Below are positions 8,314 to 17,200 of a stretch of 46,295 nt of DNA, piece after piece. The notes beneath the pieces were generated by a model. That model had not been told where the DNA came from and searched no databases. It saw only the letters and a program-made list of their open reading frames with translations. The DNA is from Rhodospirillales bacterium (lineage in GTDB: Bacteria; Pseudomonadota; Alphaproteobacteria; Rhodospirillales; JAPHRK01): the NCBI GenBank assembly GCA_026196105.1, contig JAPHRK010000048.1, positions 1-46,295 of the forward strand, written 5' to 3'. Position 1 is the stretch's first letter; every line of letters starts with the position of its first letter. The position numbers and the translations under genes are program-made.

Positions 8314-8985
8314 TCAAAGTTTTAACAGCTTAGAAATATCCCTTTTCACAGACCCAATCTGGCGCTTTCCGACTAATTTGTTTCGAGCATCCGAACGCCA
8401 CCCTTTTGAAGAATTCCACACTTCATTTGGGCCAAAACAAAGTACGAATGGGTTGCTTCGATTATCAAAAGAGCGCCGGACCATTCCAACTCTAAGGTAT
8501 CCTGCCATATGGGCCATTCCAGAATTAAATATTTCATCCCCAGTTTTGATCAACTCACACTGGCTCATATCTTCACTCAGACTATTTTCTGTAGCCCATG
8601 GTGGAGCAGGAAACATAAAGCAGGCTACAATTGGCTTACCAACATGAGATTTAAATTTTTCGCAACGCGCAGCATCTGGCTTGATACGTGATAGAACATA
8701 ATCAGAAGCCTGCTTAAACGCTTTAGCGAACTCTGGCGTTCCAAATCCTTTGCCGGATTTAATCTCAAAGGCCAAGGCAATGTCATTGTATTGTTGGTCC
8801 AAAGGAATTGCGACAATATCCGGGCGAATTGTCAGTTCACCAAATGTGGCGTGCTGCACATTGACTTCGCAATACAATTCGAAATGCCCTGACAAAATAT
8901 CAATTAAGTATTCCTTCGCTGATATTTCGTCGCTAAACACTAACTCTGAACCTAAATTCAAGATACCTCCATCCGCGTTATTCAA
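8314..8985 (-). CDS. Hypothetical protein with PD-(D/E)XK nuclease-like motif
   Basis: Up to 223 aa. RPDIVAI followed about 14 residues later by ALAFEIKSGKG gives the Asp and Glu-X-Lys spacing of PD-(D/E)XK endonuclease folds (restriction and repair nucleases). No other family signature is recognised. The first in-frame start is a TTG at 8985; a second TTG at 8961, with GGAGG four bases before it, may be the real one. The gene is visibly more AT-rich than the leading-region backbone, has none of the shared leader, and stands alone, so it looks like recently acquired cargo, possibly a defence nuclease. Function is inferred only. Confidence 0.65.
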   Translation of the reverse strand: MNNADGGILNLGSELVFSDEISAKEYLIDILSGHFELYCEVNVQHATFGELTIRPDIVAIPLDQQYNDIALAFEIKSGKGFGTPEFAKAFKQASDYVLSRIKPDAARCEKFKSHVGKPIVACFMFPAPPWATENSLSEDMSQCELIKTGDEIFNSGMAHMAGYLRVGMVRRSFDNRSNPFVLCFGPNEVWNSSKGWRSDARNKLVGKRQIGSVKRDISKLLKL

Positions 8986-9060
8986 AACAACAAGCCTCTT
9001 AGGCCAATTTCAGTAAGAGCTTACACGATCAGGTAAATTCAGAAAAGAGGGGCTATGCTC

Positions 9061-9084
9061 CGCCTTGGCGTACAGCCATAGGCG
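9061..9084. repeat. GGC-loop-GCC hairpin, copy 1
   Basis: CGCCT-TGGC-GTACA-GCCA-TAGGCG pattern on the + strand: outer arm CGCCT/AGGCG around the core GGCGTACAGCC. It lies between the DUF4326 stop and the nuclease-like gene. The core differs by one base from the other four copies. Confidence 0.6.
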
Positions 9085-9113
9085 ATGCGAGACTCCGCCA
9101 GATAAAACGCCTC

Positions 9114-9377
9114 CTACCCATTTGCCACCATATGTAAAACATCGCCATGACAAGCCGCTGGAGCGCACCAGCACACCAAATGCTTGCCACGCAGTTCGCG
9201 CTTGATAACCGCCTGAAGTTCCGGACGGCACCCGATATACGCACTAAACTTCTCGACCACCTCCGCCCGTGATCCATCCCTGCCCATCTGAAACGGATTG
9301 CCCCATTTGCCGGGCCGTCCGATATAAACAGCGTTTGCCGGGGCTGTGCCTGATCGTTTGTTATGGACGCATGTCAT
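9114..9377 (-). CDS. DUF4326 domain protein
   Basis: 87 aa. The pattern YIGRPGKWGNPF, an E/D-rich middle and LRGKHLVCWCAPAACHGDVL is the DUF4326 signature, with CWCAP and CHGD supplying the conserved Cys/His residues. The biochemical role is not known; members are common on phages and plasmids. I chose the ATG at 9377 (MTCVHNKR) because GGGAG lies about eight bases upstream and the domain begins at once; an upstream GTG/ATG extension would run into the leader repeat. It is preceded by leader copy E and followed by hairpin 9061-9084. Confidence 0.85.
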   Translation of the reverse strand: MTCVHNKRSGTAPANAVYIGRPGKWGNPFQMGRDGSRAEVVEKFSAYIGCRPELQAVIKRELRGKHLVCWCAPAACHGDVLHMVANG

Positions 9378-9404
9378 CGTATTTTCTCCCGTTATGTGTT
9401 CAAT

Positions 9405-9437
9405 TACGCACAACCATTTCTCGCCTCTGCCTCTGGG
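9405..9437 (-). promoter_or_regulatory. Shared leader repeat, copy E (before DUF4326 gene)
   Basis: On the - strand this reads CAGAGGCAGAGGCGAGAAA then TGGTTGTGCG. It aligns with the purine-rich leader GAGGCGRGAAA-GGTTTGG found before five other leftward genes. It starts about 60 bp before the DUF4326 ATG. Confidence 0.6.
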
Positions 9438-9450
9438 CGTCACGAAGCAT

Positions 9451-9474
9451 CGCCTTGGCGTTCAGCCATAGGCG
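9451..9474. repeat. GGC-loop-GCC hairpin, copy 2
   Basis: Arms CGCCT/AGGCG around core TGGCGTTCAGCCAT. On the - strand its codons resemble the N-terminus of the Toprim gene (SHRLWLNAKA versus SHRLGLNAEA), so it may be a fragment of that gene as well as a structural repeat. Confidence 0.6.
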
Positions 9475-9545
9475 GTGGGAGAACTCCGGCGTTGACGGGG
9501 TAATGAGAATTGCCATCCACCCCGTGCAAGCGCAGGGCAGAAGAC

Positions 9546-9571
9546 AGCCAGCGGCGTTCAGCCGTTTGGCT
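9546..9571. repeat. GGC-loop-GCC hairpin, copy 3
   Basis: Core CGGCGTTCAGCCG (9552-9564) enclosed by AGCCA/TGGCT arms (9546-9550/9567-9571). The arm sequence is unrelated to that of copies 1 and 2 but still complementary, which argues for a conserved structure. Confidence 0.55.
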
Positions 9572-9619
9572 TTGTTCAGGATGCCTGTGAGGACTGGCAC
9601 AGCCATAGACCGGGCCGGA

Positions 9620-9643
9620 GGTTCTGGCGTTCAGCCATGAACC
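9620..9643. repeat. GGC-loop-GCC hairpin, copy 4
   Basis: Arms GGTTC/GAACC around the same core TGGCGTTCAGCCAT as copy 2. The complete replacement of both arm strands with pairing kept is the clearest covariation in the family. The 9444-9671 stretch holds no convincing gene and consists largely of these hairpins. Confidence 0.6.
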
Positions 9644-9671
9644 AATCGGCCACGGTCATGGCGTGATGGCT

Positions 9672-10394
9672 TCACCAGCTCGGGACAACACTCCAATAGT
9701 TATCTTGCAGCCGTTCGCGTTCAACGACCAAAGCCTTCCGATTGTGAAGGTGTGATTGCAACGCGCTCCGCAAGGCCGAGCGGATCGGTTTATGTTGCCC
9801 GATGTCGGGGCAAGCCTCACGAATAGAGCGACACAGCGCCAGAATATCGGTGCGGATGCTTTTAAGTTCGTCTGCAATATCCTCGATCCTGATTGAAGCA
9901 GATTCCTTCGCTTCATATTCACGGGCATCTTCGCCCGCACGTTCTGCCAGGCGGTCGGCCTCCCGGGCCACGCCAAACTGGTCATCGTTCCAGACCTCGG
10001 AGAGGTCGAGAACAAAACCGTCACTCATGCTCTCGCCATAGCCAGCGACGAACCGCTCTTGCCCTCGTTTAGAGGGTAAGCGGAAGATCGCGCCGCGAAA
10101 GGTTTCTTCGGCATAATTATCCGAATACCAGCCCGTATGGCGAAGCCGCAGGCTTTCGTCGGCCCAGCCGACAAAGCGCAGGCCAGCCTGTTCCGCGTTT
10201 TCATAGAACCGCCGTGCGGCCCGTTCAGGGTCGCTGGCGTTCATGGGACAATGTCGCGTCGTCAAAGGGCGAAAGCCCTGACGATAGACCTGACGCATGT
10301 CGCCATAATGCGGATAACGCGCAGCAAGAGCCTTCAGGCTCGTCAAGCGGTCGCGGGGTGATTTGCCCAGCAGGGCGGTGATTTTGATTTCCAT
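9672..10394 (-). CDS. Hypothetical plasmid/phage-type protein
   Basis: 240 aa from the ATG at 10394, which has GGAGG nine bases upstream; a longer frame to 10565 overlaps the SSB gene and was rejected. The middle (GWYSDNYAEETFRGAIFRLPS, then RFVAGYGES) and the acidic DLSEVWNDDQFGVAREADRLAERAGEDAREY helix resemble uncharacterised proteins of phages and plasmids that I recall only in outline. The C-terminus is a charged helical region. It lies 76 bp downstream of ssb and is probably co-transcribed. No function can be assigned. Confidence 0.75.
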   Translation of the reverse strand: MEIKITALLGKSPRDRLTSLKALAARYPHYGDMRQVYRQGFRPLTTRHCPMNASDPERAARRFYENAEQAGLRFVGWADESLRLRHTGWYSDNYAEETFRGAIFRLPSKRGQERFVAGYGESMSDGFVLDLSEVWNDDQFGVAREADRLAERAGEDAREYEAKESASIRIEDIADELKSIRTDILALCRSIREACPDIGQHKPIRSALRSALQSHLHNRKALVVERERLQDNYWSVVPSW

Positions 10395-10417
10395 GATGTG
10401 TCCCTCCATAATGAGAA

Positions 10418-10450
10418 ACGGCGGAAGCCCGAAAGCCCCCGCCGTGTGTT
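10418..10450. other. Hairpin between ssb and the next gene
   Basis: A 7-bp stem ACGGCGG/CCGCCGT (10418-10424/10439-10445) with a 14-base loop sits in the 76-bp gap after the ssb stop. The T-run lies on the + strand side, so it is not a clean terminator for the leftward operon; it could attenuate or protect the ssb transcript. Confidence 0.45.
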
Positions 10451-10470
10451 TTTGCTCAAAAAGAAGCGAC

Positions 10471-10911
10471 TCAGAACGGTATGTCGTCATCGAGGTCGGC
10501 ACCACCGCCGTAGTTGCTATAGTCGTCATCCTTGTTCGGTGGCATATCATCTGCGCCACGATCATCGAGTTTTTCCAGGAACTGGATTTGGCAACCGGGC
10601 GTAACCGCGATTTCGGTGGTGTAACGCTCGATGTTGCTCTGGTCCGTCCACTTGCGGGTGCGAAGCATACCCTGCACGGCGGTCAAGCGGCCCTTGCGAG
10701 CGTGCTTTTCCAGAACCGAAACCAATCCCTTCTGGAACGTCACCACCCGATGCCATTCCGTGCGCTTGATCCACTCGCCTGATTGTTTGTCTTTATAGCT
10801 GTGGTCGGTTGCGATGGACATGGTTGCCACCTTGTCACCGTTCTGCATTGTCCGAATGTCTGCGTCCGCGCCAAGATGCCCTACGATTGTTACGCTGTTG
10901 ATGCTATACAT
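10471..10911 (-). CDS. ssb: Single-stranded DNA-binding protein
   Basis: 146 aa. The N-terminal OB fold starts MYSINSVTIVGHLGADADIR and continues through WHRVV; the protein ends in the acidic tip DDDIPF that recruits DNA-processing partners. The linker is short and Asp/Asn-rich. The ATG at 10911 was chosen because GGAG lies nine bases upstream and the OB fold begins immediately; the longer frame runs through the leader repeat. An ssb gene reading leftward next to a possible oriT is typical of plasmid leading regions, where it coats incoming single strands. Confidence 0.95.
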   Translation of the reverse strand: MYSINSVTIVGHLGADADIRTMQNGDKVATMSIATDHSYKDKQSGEWIKRTEWHRVVTFQKGLVSVLEKHARKGRLTAVQGMLRTRKWTDQSNIERYTTEIAVTPGCQIQFLEKLDDRGADDMPPNKDDDYSNYGGGADLDDDIPF

Positions 10912-10931
10912 TGTCTTAATCTCCATTTGAT

Positions 10932-10971
10932 TGTTGAATAACACCCAAAACTTTCTCGCCTCCCCCTCTGC
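10932..10971 (-). promoter_or_regulatory. Shared leader repeat, copy D (before ssb)
   Basis: On the - strand: GCAGAGGGGGAGGCGAGAAA followed by GTTTTGGGTGTTATTCAAC. It has the same order of blocks as the leaders before the ParB-like and PAPS-reductase-like genes and ends about 20 bp before the ssb start. Confidence 0.6.
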
Positions 10972-11172
10972 ACGGTTGCCACACGCTCGATGCAGGAAGG
11001 GGAGACACAGCGGGCGCAACAAATCACCAGTGCAAAAATGCCCGGTTCATAAAAATTCTGGATTGTGAATTGATGTATCGCTGCCTGTTAAATCAGGCAC
11101 GGGATGAGAGCGAAGCGAAATCAATCAGTCACGCATGTTAAGGACAAAAAATGACTAAATGCGTTCAATTTT

Positions 11173-11376
11173 TTGAGCAGTTTTAACGCGGTAATTCGAC
11201 AACTCAGCATTGGCAAATGGTCATTCGCTGACATCAAGGCCACGATGCACCGCCTTGGTGGTAAGCCAAAAATGATGGGGGGTGCTCCATTGCCTTTTAA
11301 TTCTATTACTCTTATGGTTGCAGTAAGTAATTTGCTTCTGACGGAAAGAAAAAACGGTCGCAAGCCCAAAACCTAA
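11173..11376 (+). CDS. Possible small protein upstream of the ATPase gene
   Basis: A 67-aa frame from TTG 11173 ends 17 bp before the ATPase start, on the same strand. It contains WSFADIKATMHRLGGKPKMM and a basic C-terminus (ERKNGRKPKT), so it could be a small DNA-binding protein. There is no convincing ribosome site and no recognised family. It may be a real co-transcribed gene or the tail of something lost. Sequence between 11023 and 11172 shows nothing else. Confidence 0.3.
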   Translation: MSSFNAVIRQLSIGKWSFADIKATMHRLGGKPKMMGGAPLPFNSITLMVAVSNLLLTERKNGRKPKT

Positions 11377-11393
11377 TAACTAGGAAACTGAAT

Positions 11394-13324
11394 ATGAACG
11401 GCGCACAAGGTACTCTTTTCGATGAGCGATTCTTGCTAGAGTATGCTGGACCAATAATGCGCGACCCAAAAACTGCTTTAGTCGAACTTGTAGCAAATGC
11501 TTGGGATGCTTACGCTACGGAAGTAACCATTATATGGCCAGATAGCAATACATCGTTCAGCATCTCCGACAATGGCACTGGCATGACACCAGATGAATTT
11601 GAGCAGAGATGGAGAACCCTTGCCTATGACAGAATTAGCCATCAAGGAAAATAGCGACCCCTCCACCGGACTCACCTCTAAAAGTACAACGCACAGTCTT
11701 CGGACGTAATGGAAAAGGCCGATTAGCAGCATTTGTGTTCGCTTCACCCTACAGAGTAAGGACATGGAAAGATGGCCTTGAGATCATTTATGAAATCAAA
11801 CAACGGCTTGGAAGTGATCCTTTGGGAACCACTGAAATCAAAAAAAATGAAGATAACGTAAAAGGTCATGGGTGCGAAGTTTTTGGCTTAACACCCATGA
11901 GCATTGGATTGAGTGCGGACAACGTTCGAGAAATTCTTAGTACGCGTTTCCTGACTGACCCTAACTTTAAAGTTTCGGTAAACGGAGTTTGGGTTACGTT
12001 TGAAGATGTCCCCTCAAACTGCATAAGCGAAATGCCCATTGAAGTACCAAACCATGGAACTGCAAAATTATTAGTCATTGATAGTCAGGAGACAGACAGG
12101 ACTACAAAACAACATGGAATTGCATGGAGAGTACAAAACCGCCTTGTTGGCGAGTGTGACTGGCGATGGATGGACAATGAGAAAGTTCTTGATGGACGCT
12201 CAGTCGAAGCAAAACGCTATACGTTCATTATATTTGCAGATTTTCTTACACCCGCTGTTAATGCAGATTGGACAGGTTTCAAGACAGACCTAGCTTTATG
12301 GCAGGAAACAGACGCTGTTTTGCAAGAGGCCATTTTCACCATCATTAAAGGAATAACAGAAAAAAAACGTGCGAAAACAAAAGAAATCGTTCGAAAAGAT
12401 CATCGAAAAAAATTGAAAGCGATGCCGATTCTAAGTCGAGAGCGTTGGAACCAATTTTTAGATAATATTGTCGATGATTGCCCAAATCTTTCCGACACAG
12501 AAATTGAGCAAGTGATGAAATTGCTCACCAATATGGAAGTTGCGAAATCGCAATATAGCCTTCTCGACAAGTTACATAAACTTAGCCCGGATGATATCGA
12601 TGATTGGGATGCTGTTCTTGAGAGCTGGTCCGTGCAATCCGCCAAAATCGTGCTGGATGAAATTGAAACGCGGCTTAAGCTAATTGAGGAAATTCGAATA
12701 AAAACAGAAAGAACTGAAACGGATGAAGTTCAAGAGTTACAACCGCTGTTCAAACAGGGCTTGTGGATATTCGGTCCGCAATTCGAAAGCATCGAATTCA
12801 CCTCAAACCGCGGCATGACAAACGTAATAAAGAACCTCTTTAAAGTAGATGATACAGGTTCACGCAACCGACCCGATTTTGTTATCATTCCCGATAGCTC
12901 AGTCGGTTTCTACTCACGCCCGAGCTTCGATAAAGAATTCAACGAATCTGGCACTAGAATTTTAGTAATCGTAGAATTAAAGCGCCCCGGAATTACAATT
13001 GGCACCGAAGAAAAAAGCCAAGTATGGAAGTATGTTCGTGAACTAATAAAAAAGGGCTATATCACAAATTCAACTGAAGTATTTGGCTATGTCTTGGGCA
13101 ATAGCATTGATCCGACAGAGACAACAGAAACTACACAGCTTGATGGTCGTGTTAGAATTCGCCCAATGCTCTACGATACCTTTGTTGGTCAGGCCGAAAA
13201 GCGAATGCTTAATCTACAACAGCACGTCAAAGAAGCGCCATTTATGCAAGAAGTTCTAAAAAACCTCTATGTTGAGGACAATAATGACCAAGAAGATCTT
13301 TTGAATATGCAGACCGCCGAGTGA
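11394..13324 (+). pseudogene. GHKL (Hsp90-like) ATPase with C-terminal PD-(D/E)XK nuclease-like domain, frameshifted
   Basis: About 640 codons in two frames. The first (11394-11654) carries the N box ELVANAWDAY and G1 box DNGTGM of a Bergerat ATP-binding fold, then stops at TAG 11652. The second frame, read from about 11650, supplies the glycine-rich lid (FGRNGKGRLAAF) and continues to 13324. One extra A in the run at 11648-11651 would join them. The C-terminal part has RPDFVII and VIVELKRPG, the D...ExK layout of a nuclease reminiscent of the Shedu/DUF4263 group. It is AT-rich and opposite in direction to its neighbours, so it looks like inserted cargo, possibly defence. Inactive unless slippage or a sequencing error restores the frame. 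Confidence 0.8.
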
Positions 13325-13347
13325 ACAGCCTTCCAAAACATGTCAAT

Positions 13348-14268
13348 TTAAGCGCCCTTGATCAAATCGTCATTGAAATCCGGCAATCTTGGATAAATCA
13401 TCCGCGTTTTGACACCTTGCCTGAGCGCACGAGTTTCCAGCATTTTTGCAGCGCCCCGTCCTGCCGCGCCGTTATCTGCGGCTATTGTCAGGTTTTTTAC
13501 GACTGCCGGGATGTTGAACGCTGCCATGTGGGCGGAGCTTAGTGTTGCGGCCAGTGCCTGACCGGGGTGGGTTACGGTGAATGACAGGGTTGATTCCAGC
13601 CCCTCGCCGACCAACAGATGATGCGTATTGATTGGTCCGACCCGGGCGGCGTTGCCGTTTAGCTCTCCCAGGGCGCGGCGTTCTATCAGGTTGGCGTTTT
13701 TGTCCAGGAACATTCGATTGATGCCCGTGAACTTGCCCGCATTATTGTGTACGCCGACGATGATCGCCGGGCGGTAGGTATTGGCGGCAAACCATGCGCG
13801 GGGATGGAAGCGGAGCGCACCCATTCCTTCGCGCAGGGCAATGCCGCGCTTACCCAAGTAGCTTTCGCCCAGGGTTCCAGCCAGCGGACGGCTATCGGCG
13901 TACAGGCGTTTGGCTATATCCGTGTTGCTTGATTTTTTGCCTTTGCGCTTTGAGTTAGAGCTTTGCGGCGGTGGTACTGGCGATAATCTCAGAAAATTTG
14001 CGGCTTCGACCATCGCGCTCGATAGATCAGGCAAACCGCGTGACAACTGGATGATGTCCAGCAAGTCACCGTGTTGAGCCTCGGCTGGATCATTCCACTT
14101 GCCTGCAACGCCGGGGCCAGCAAGGCGAACGAACAGGCTCTGGCCTTTTTCGTTTTGCACATTGCCGACCTGCCAGTATCGCCCGGCCTTGCGACCATTT
14201 GGCAAATAGTAGCGACACACCGCCTCGGCGTTCAGCCCGAGGCGGTGGGAGAGTTCCGATGCTTTCAT
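13348..14268 (-). CDS. Toprim-domain primase-like protein
   Basis: 306 aa. The N-terminus (ELSHRLGLNAEAVCRYYL, then GRYWQVGN and WNDPAEAQHGDLLDII) is the usual head of plasmid Toprim proteins related to P4/TraC-type primases. The C-terminal Toprim fold shows LLVGEGLEST (catalytic Glu), LTIAADNGAAGRGAA (the D-x-D position reads ADN, unusual) and LPDFNDDL. It probably helps second-strand synthesis or primes on incoming DNA; activity is inferred. The start lies three bases after the methylase-helicase stop, with AGGAG inside that gene's end. It converges on the ATPase gene with a 23-bp gap. Confidence 0.85.
   Translation of the reverse strand: MKASELSHRLGLNAEAVCRYYLPNGRKAGRYWQVGNVQNEKGQSLFVRLAGPGVAGKWNDPAEAQHGDLLDIIQLSRGLPDLSSAMVEAANFLRLSPVPPPQSSNSKRKGKKSSNTDIAKRLYADSRPLAGTLGESYLGKRGIALREGMGALRFHPRAWFAANTYRPAIIVGVHNNAGKFTGINRMFLDKNANLIERRALGELNGNAARVGPINTHHLLVGEGLESTLSFTVTHPGQALAATLSSAHMAAFNIPAVVKNLTIAADNGAAGRGAAKMLETRALRQGVKTRMIYPRLPDFNDDLIKGA
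14221..14244. repeat. GGC-loop-GCC hairpin, copy 5 (inside the Toprim gene start)
   Basis: CGCCTCGG pairs with CCGAGGCG around the same GGCGTTCAGCC core. Here it encodes HRLGLNAEA, so coding constraint and structure coincide. It may be the source of the other copies. Confidence 0.5.
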
Positions 14269-14271
14269 GGC

Positions 14272-17200
14272 TCAAGCTCCTGTCAGCGGGAAGCGTTCCA
14301 GCACTTTCGCCAGAATTTCCTGACCACCCGCACCGACCGGAATGAAGGCACGGCGTTTGTACTGGATGATTTCGGTCATACAGCCGAAGCCTGTCAGTGT
14401 GGCGAAGATGTCCGAGCCGCCATCGAAGCTCAGTTCGACACGGTTTTCAGCCATCACCCTCGATCTGCGCAGGCGAAGCCCTCGTATCAAGGCGTATGAA
14501 TTGCCATCGTCCAGCACCGAATTCCAAACGGCCTCAAGCGAAAGTTCCGGCGCTTCCAGACCCAACGCTGTATAGAATGCTGGCAGGTCTTTCTCATGCA
14601 GCACCCGGCCCAACAATCTGCGGCTATCGTCGGTTTGCAGGCGGTAGATACGCAAGCTGCCACGGCCCATACGATCCCAGATCGGCAGCAACAACCCTGT
14701 CACCAGATAGAACGACGATGTATGGAACTCTGGCAATGCCGCCAGTTCCGTTTCCCATGCTTCCTTGAAGCGATAGAGGGCTACTTCCTCCCATTTAGAG
14801 GTCATCAGTTCGATCTCGGTCATGCTGTCGGAGTCCAGTGGCCTAACCAGACGGACGCAAGGTTGCACCGCTCCTTCCACGGTCATGCGACTACGGCCCG
14901 GAACCTGCAATGCTGCCCGACCTGATTTTGCATTGACCAGGAACTTCGCATCCTCAGAGTGACGCGCCACCACGTCTTGAAACGGCAACGGTGTCAGCTT
15001 GTCCTTGCGGGTGATTTTCAGGCTGCTTGTTTTTGCTCCGGTGCGGCCATGCGTGAACACTTCGCGGGTTTCCGCCACGGTGAAGCTGTGCGCTTGCAGC
15101 GTCTCCACGCCAACATCCAAACCACCACTGGCCCGCATTCCTTCAAGGATTTGTTCCATCACCGTCTCGAAGGCTTCAAAGATGCTGTTCTGCCGAGCAA
15201 TGGTCAGGGCCAGCACCCGGTTAAGAAAGCGGCTCATGGGCGGCAGTTCCTCGCGTACCGATCCATCGCCATCAAGCAGCGACAGGCCCGTTTGCTGCTG
15301 GAAGGTCTCCAGCGAACAATTTTCGACCTCGCCGCGCACAATCTGGCGATAAAGCTGGCGCAGTGCGGCGCGGGCATACGGGCTTTCCAGATTGTCTTCT
15401 GATCTGAACATGCCCTGCCCTCCGGTCTGGCGCTGGCCCTTGGTGATCGCGCCCAGAGTGTCCAGCCTTCTGGCGATGGTCGAGAGAAACCGCTTTTCGC
15501 CCTTCACATCGGTTGCGACCGGGCGGAACAGCGGCGGGCAGGATTGATTGGTGCGGTTGGAGCGGCCCAGGCCCTGAATAGCGGCATCGGCCCGCCAGCC
15601 CGGTTCCAGCAAGTAATGCACCCGGCGGCGCGAGTTCTTGGCATCCAGATCGGCATGGTACGAGCGCCCGGTGCCACCAGCGTCGGAGAATATCAGGATG
15701 CGCTTTTCGTCATCCATATAGGCCTGAGCATCCGAGAGGTTGCTGGAGCCAGGGCGCTTCTGGACTTTGACAAGCCCTTCTTCTCGAATCAAACGAAGTT
15801 TGCGCCCGGTGACTTCGGACACATTGTCTGTGCCAAAATGGTGCAGGATTTGATCCAGCGCAGTCGGCACGGCTGGCAACCCGGCCAGATGCTCGATCAT
15901 GGCATCGCGCTTGGCTTCGGCGGCGCGGTTGAACACCGGATTACCCTCGGCATCGAACATGGGGCGTGAGAGCTCAACACCGTCTTCGTCGGTATAAACC
16001 TCGAACAGTTGGGTCGGGAACGAGTTGGCCAGATAATCCAGCACGTATTCACGGGGCGTAATATCGACGTTTAAATCCTGCCATTCGCTGGTTGGGATAT
16101 CGGCAAGACGGCGTTCCAGCAAGGCTTCGCCCGTGGATACCAGTTGCACGATCACCGCGTCACCGCGTTCGATGTCGGCCTTGATGGCCTTGATGAGCGA
16201 TGGGCATTTCATGGCGGTGAGCATGTGGTTGAAGAAGCGTTGTTTTGAGCTTTCAAACGCCGATAGTGCTGCGGCCTTGGCGTTCTTATTCAACGTTCCG
16301 TCCTCGCTGGAGATGTTCAGGGCTTCCAGCGCGGCTTGCAGGTTGTTGTGGATGATGTGATAGGCTTCCGCAAAACTGTCATAAATGCCAATTTGATCTG
16401 CGCTCAGCGCATGTTCGAGAATATCAACCTCAACCCCGTCATAACTGAGTGAACGCGCCGTATAGAGGCCCATTGCCTTGAGATCACGGGAGATGACTTC
16501 CATCGCCGCCACCCCGCCCGCGTCCATCGCCTGCACAAAGCCGGCACGGGTTTTAAACGCAGTGTCTTCACCCCACAAGCCAAGCCGTTCGGCGTAAGCC
16601 AGATTGCTCACATGGGTGGCTCCGGTCGCAGAAACATACGCAACGCGAGCCATCGGCAAAGCCCGTTGCAAGCGCAAGCCCGCCTGCCCCTGCTTCGATG
16701 CGGTCTTGATGCCACGATCACCTTTTGACGATGTGGCGTTGGCCAGCGCGTGGGATTCATCAAACATCAACGGGCCATCGAAGTCCGGCCCCAGCCATTC
16801 GACGATCTGTTCCAGCCGCGATGTTTTGCCCTGCCTTGCGGATGAGCGCAGCGTACCGTAGGTCAAAAACAAAATGCCGTCCGTCATCTGGATCGGCTGG
16901 CCCTGCTTGAACTTGGACAGCGGCACCACTTGCCTCGGATCGCCACCCAACGCCGCCCAATCCCGGCGAGCATCTTCCAGTAGTTTGTCGTTCTTACTCA
17001 CCCACAAGGCGCGTTTGCGACCCTTGAGGCGGTTATCGAGAATAATCCCGGCCACCTGCCGCCCTTTGCCACAACCCGTACCATCGCCAAGGAACCAGCC
17101 CTGCCGGAATTGCACCGAGCGCACCTTGTTTTCGGCTCCGGCTTCCATCTCGCTTTCACCAGCCAGATCATGATGCTGGTTCACCGCCCATTCGCCGGGG

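Noticed and set aside
9400-9606. A 68-aa leftward ORF with LNAKA motif
   Set aside because: It crosses two hairpin repeats and the leader, has no family match and resembles the Toprim N-terminus only over about 12 residues.
10471-11022. Longer SSB start at 11022
   Set aside because: The extra 37 residues are translated leader repeat; ATG 10911 has the right ribosome site and OB-fold start.
11640-11660. Programmed -1 frameshift site
   Set aside because: The A-run is short and does not form a standard slippery heptamer with a clear downstream stem; mutation or sequencing error is simpler.
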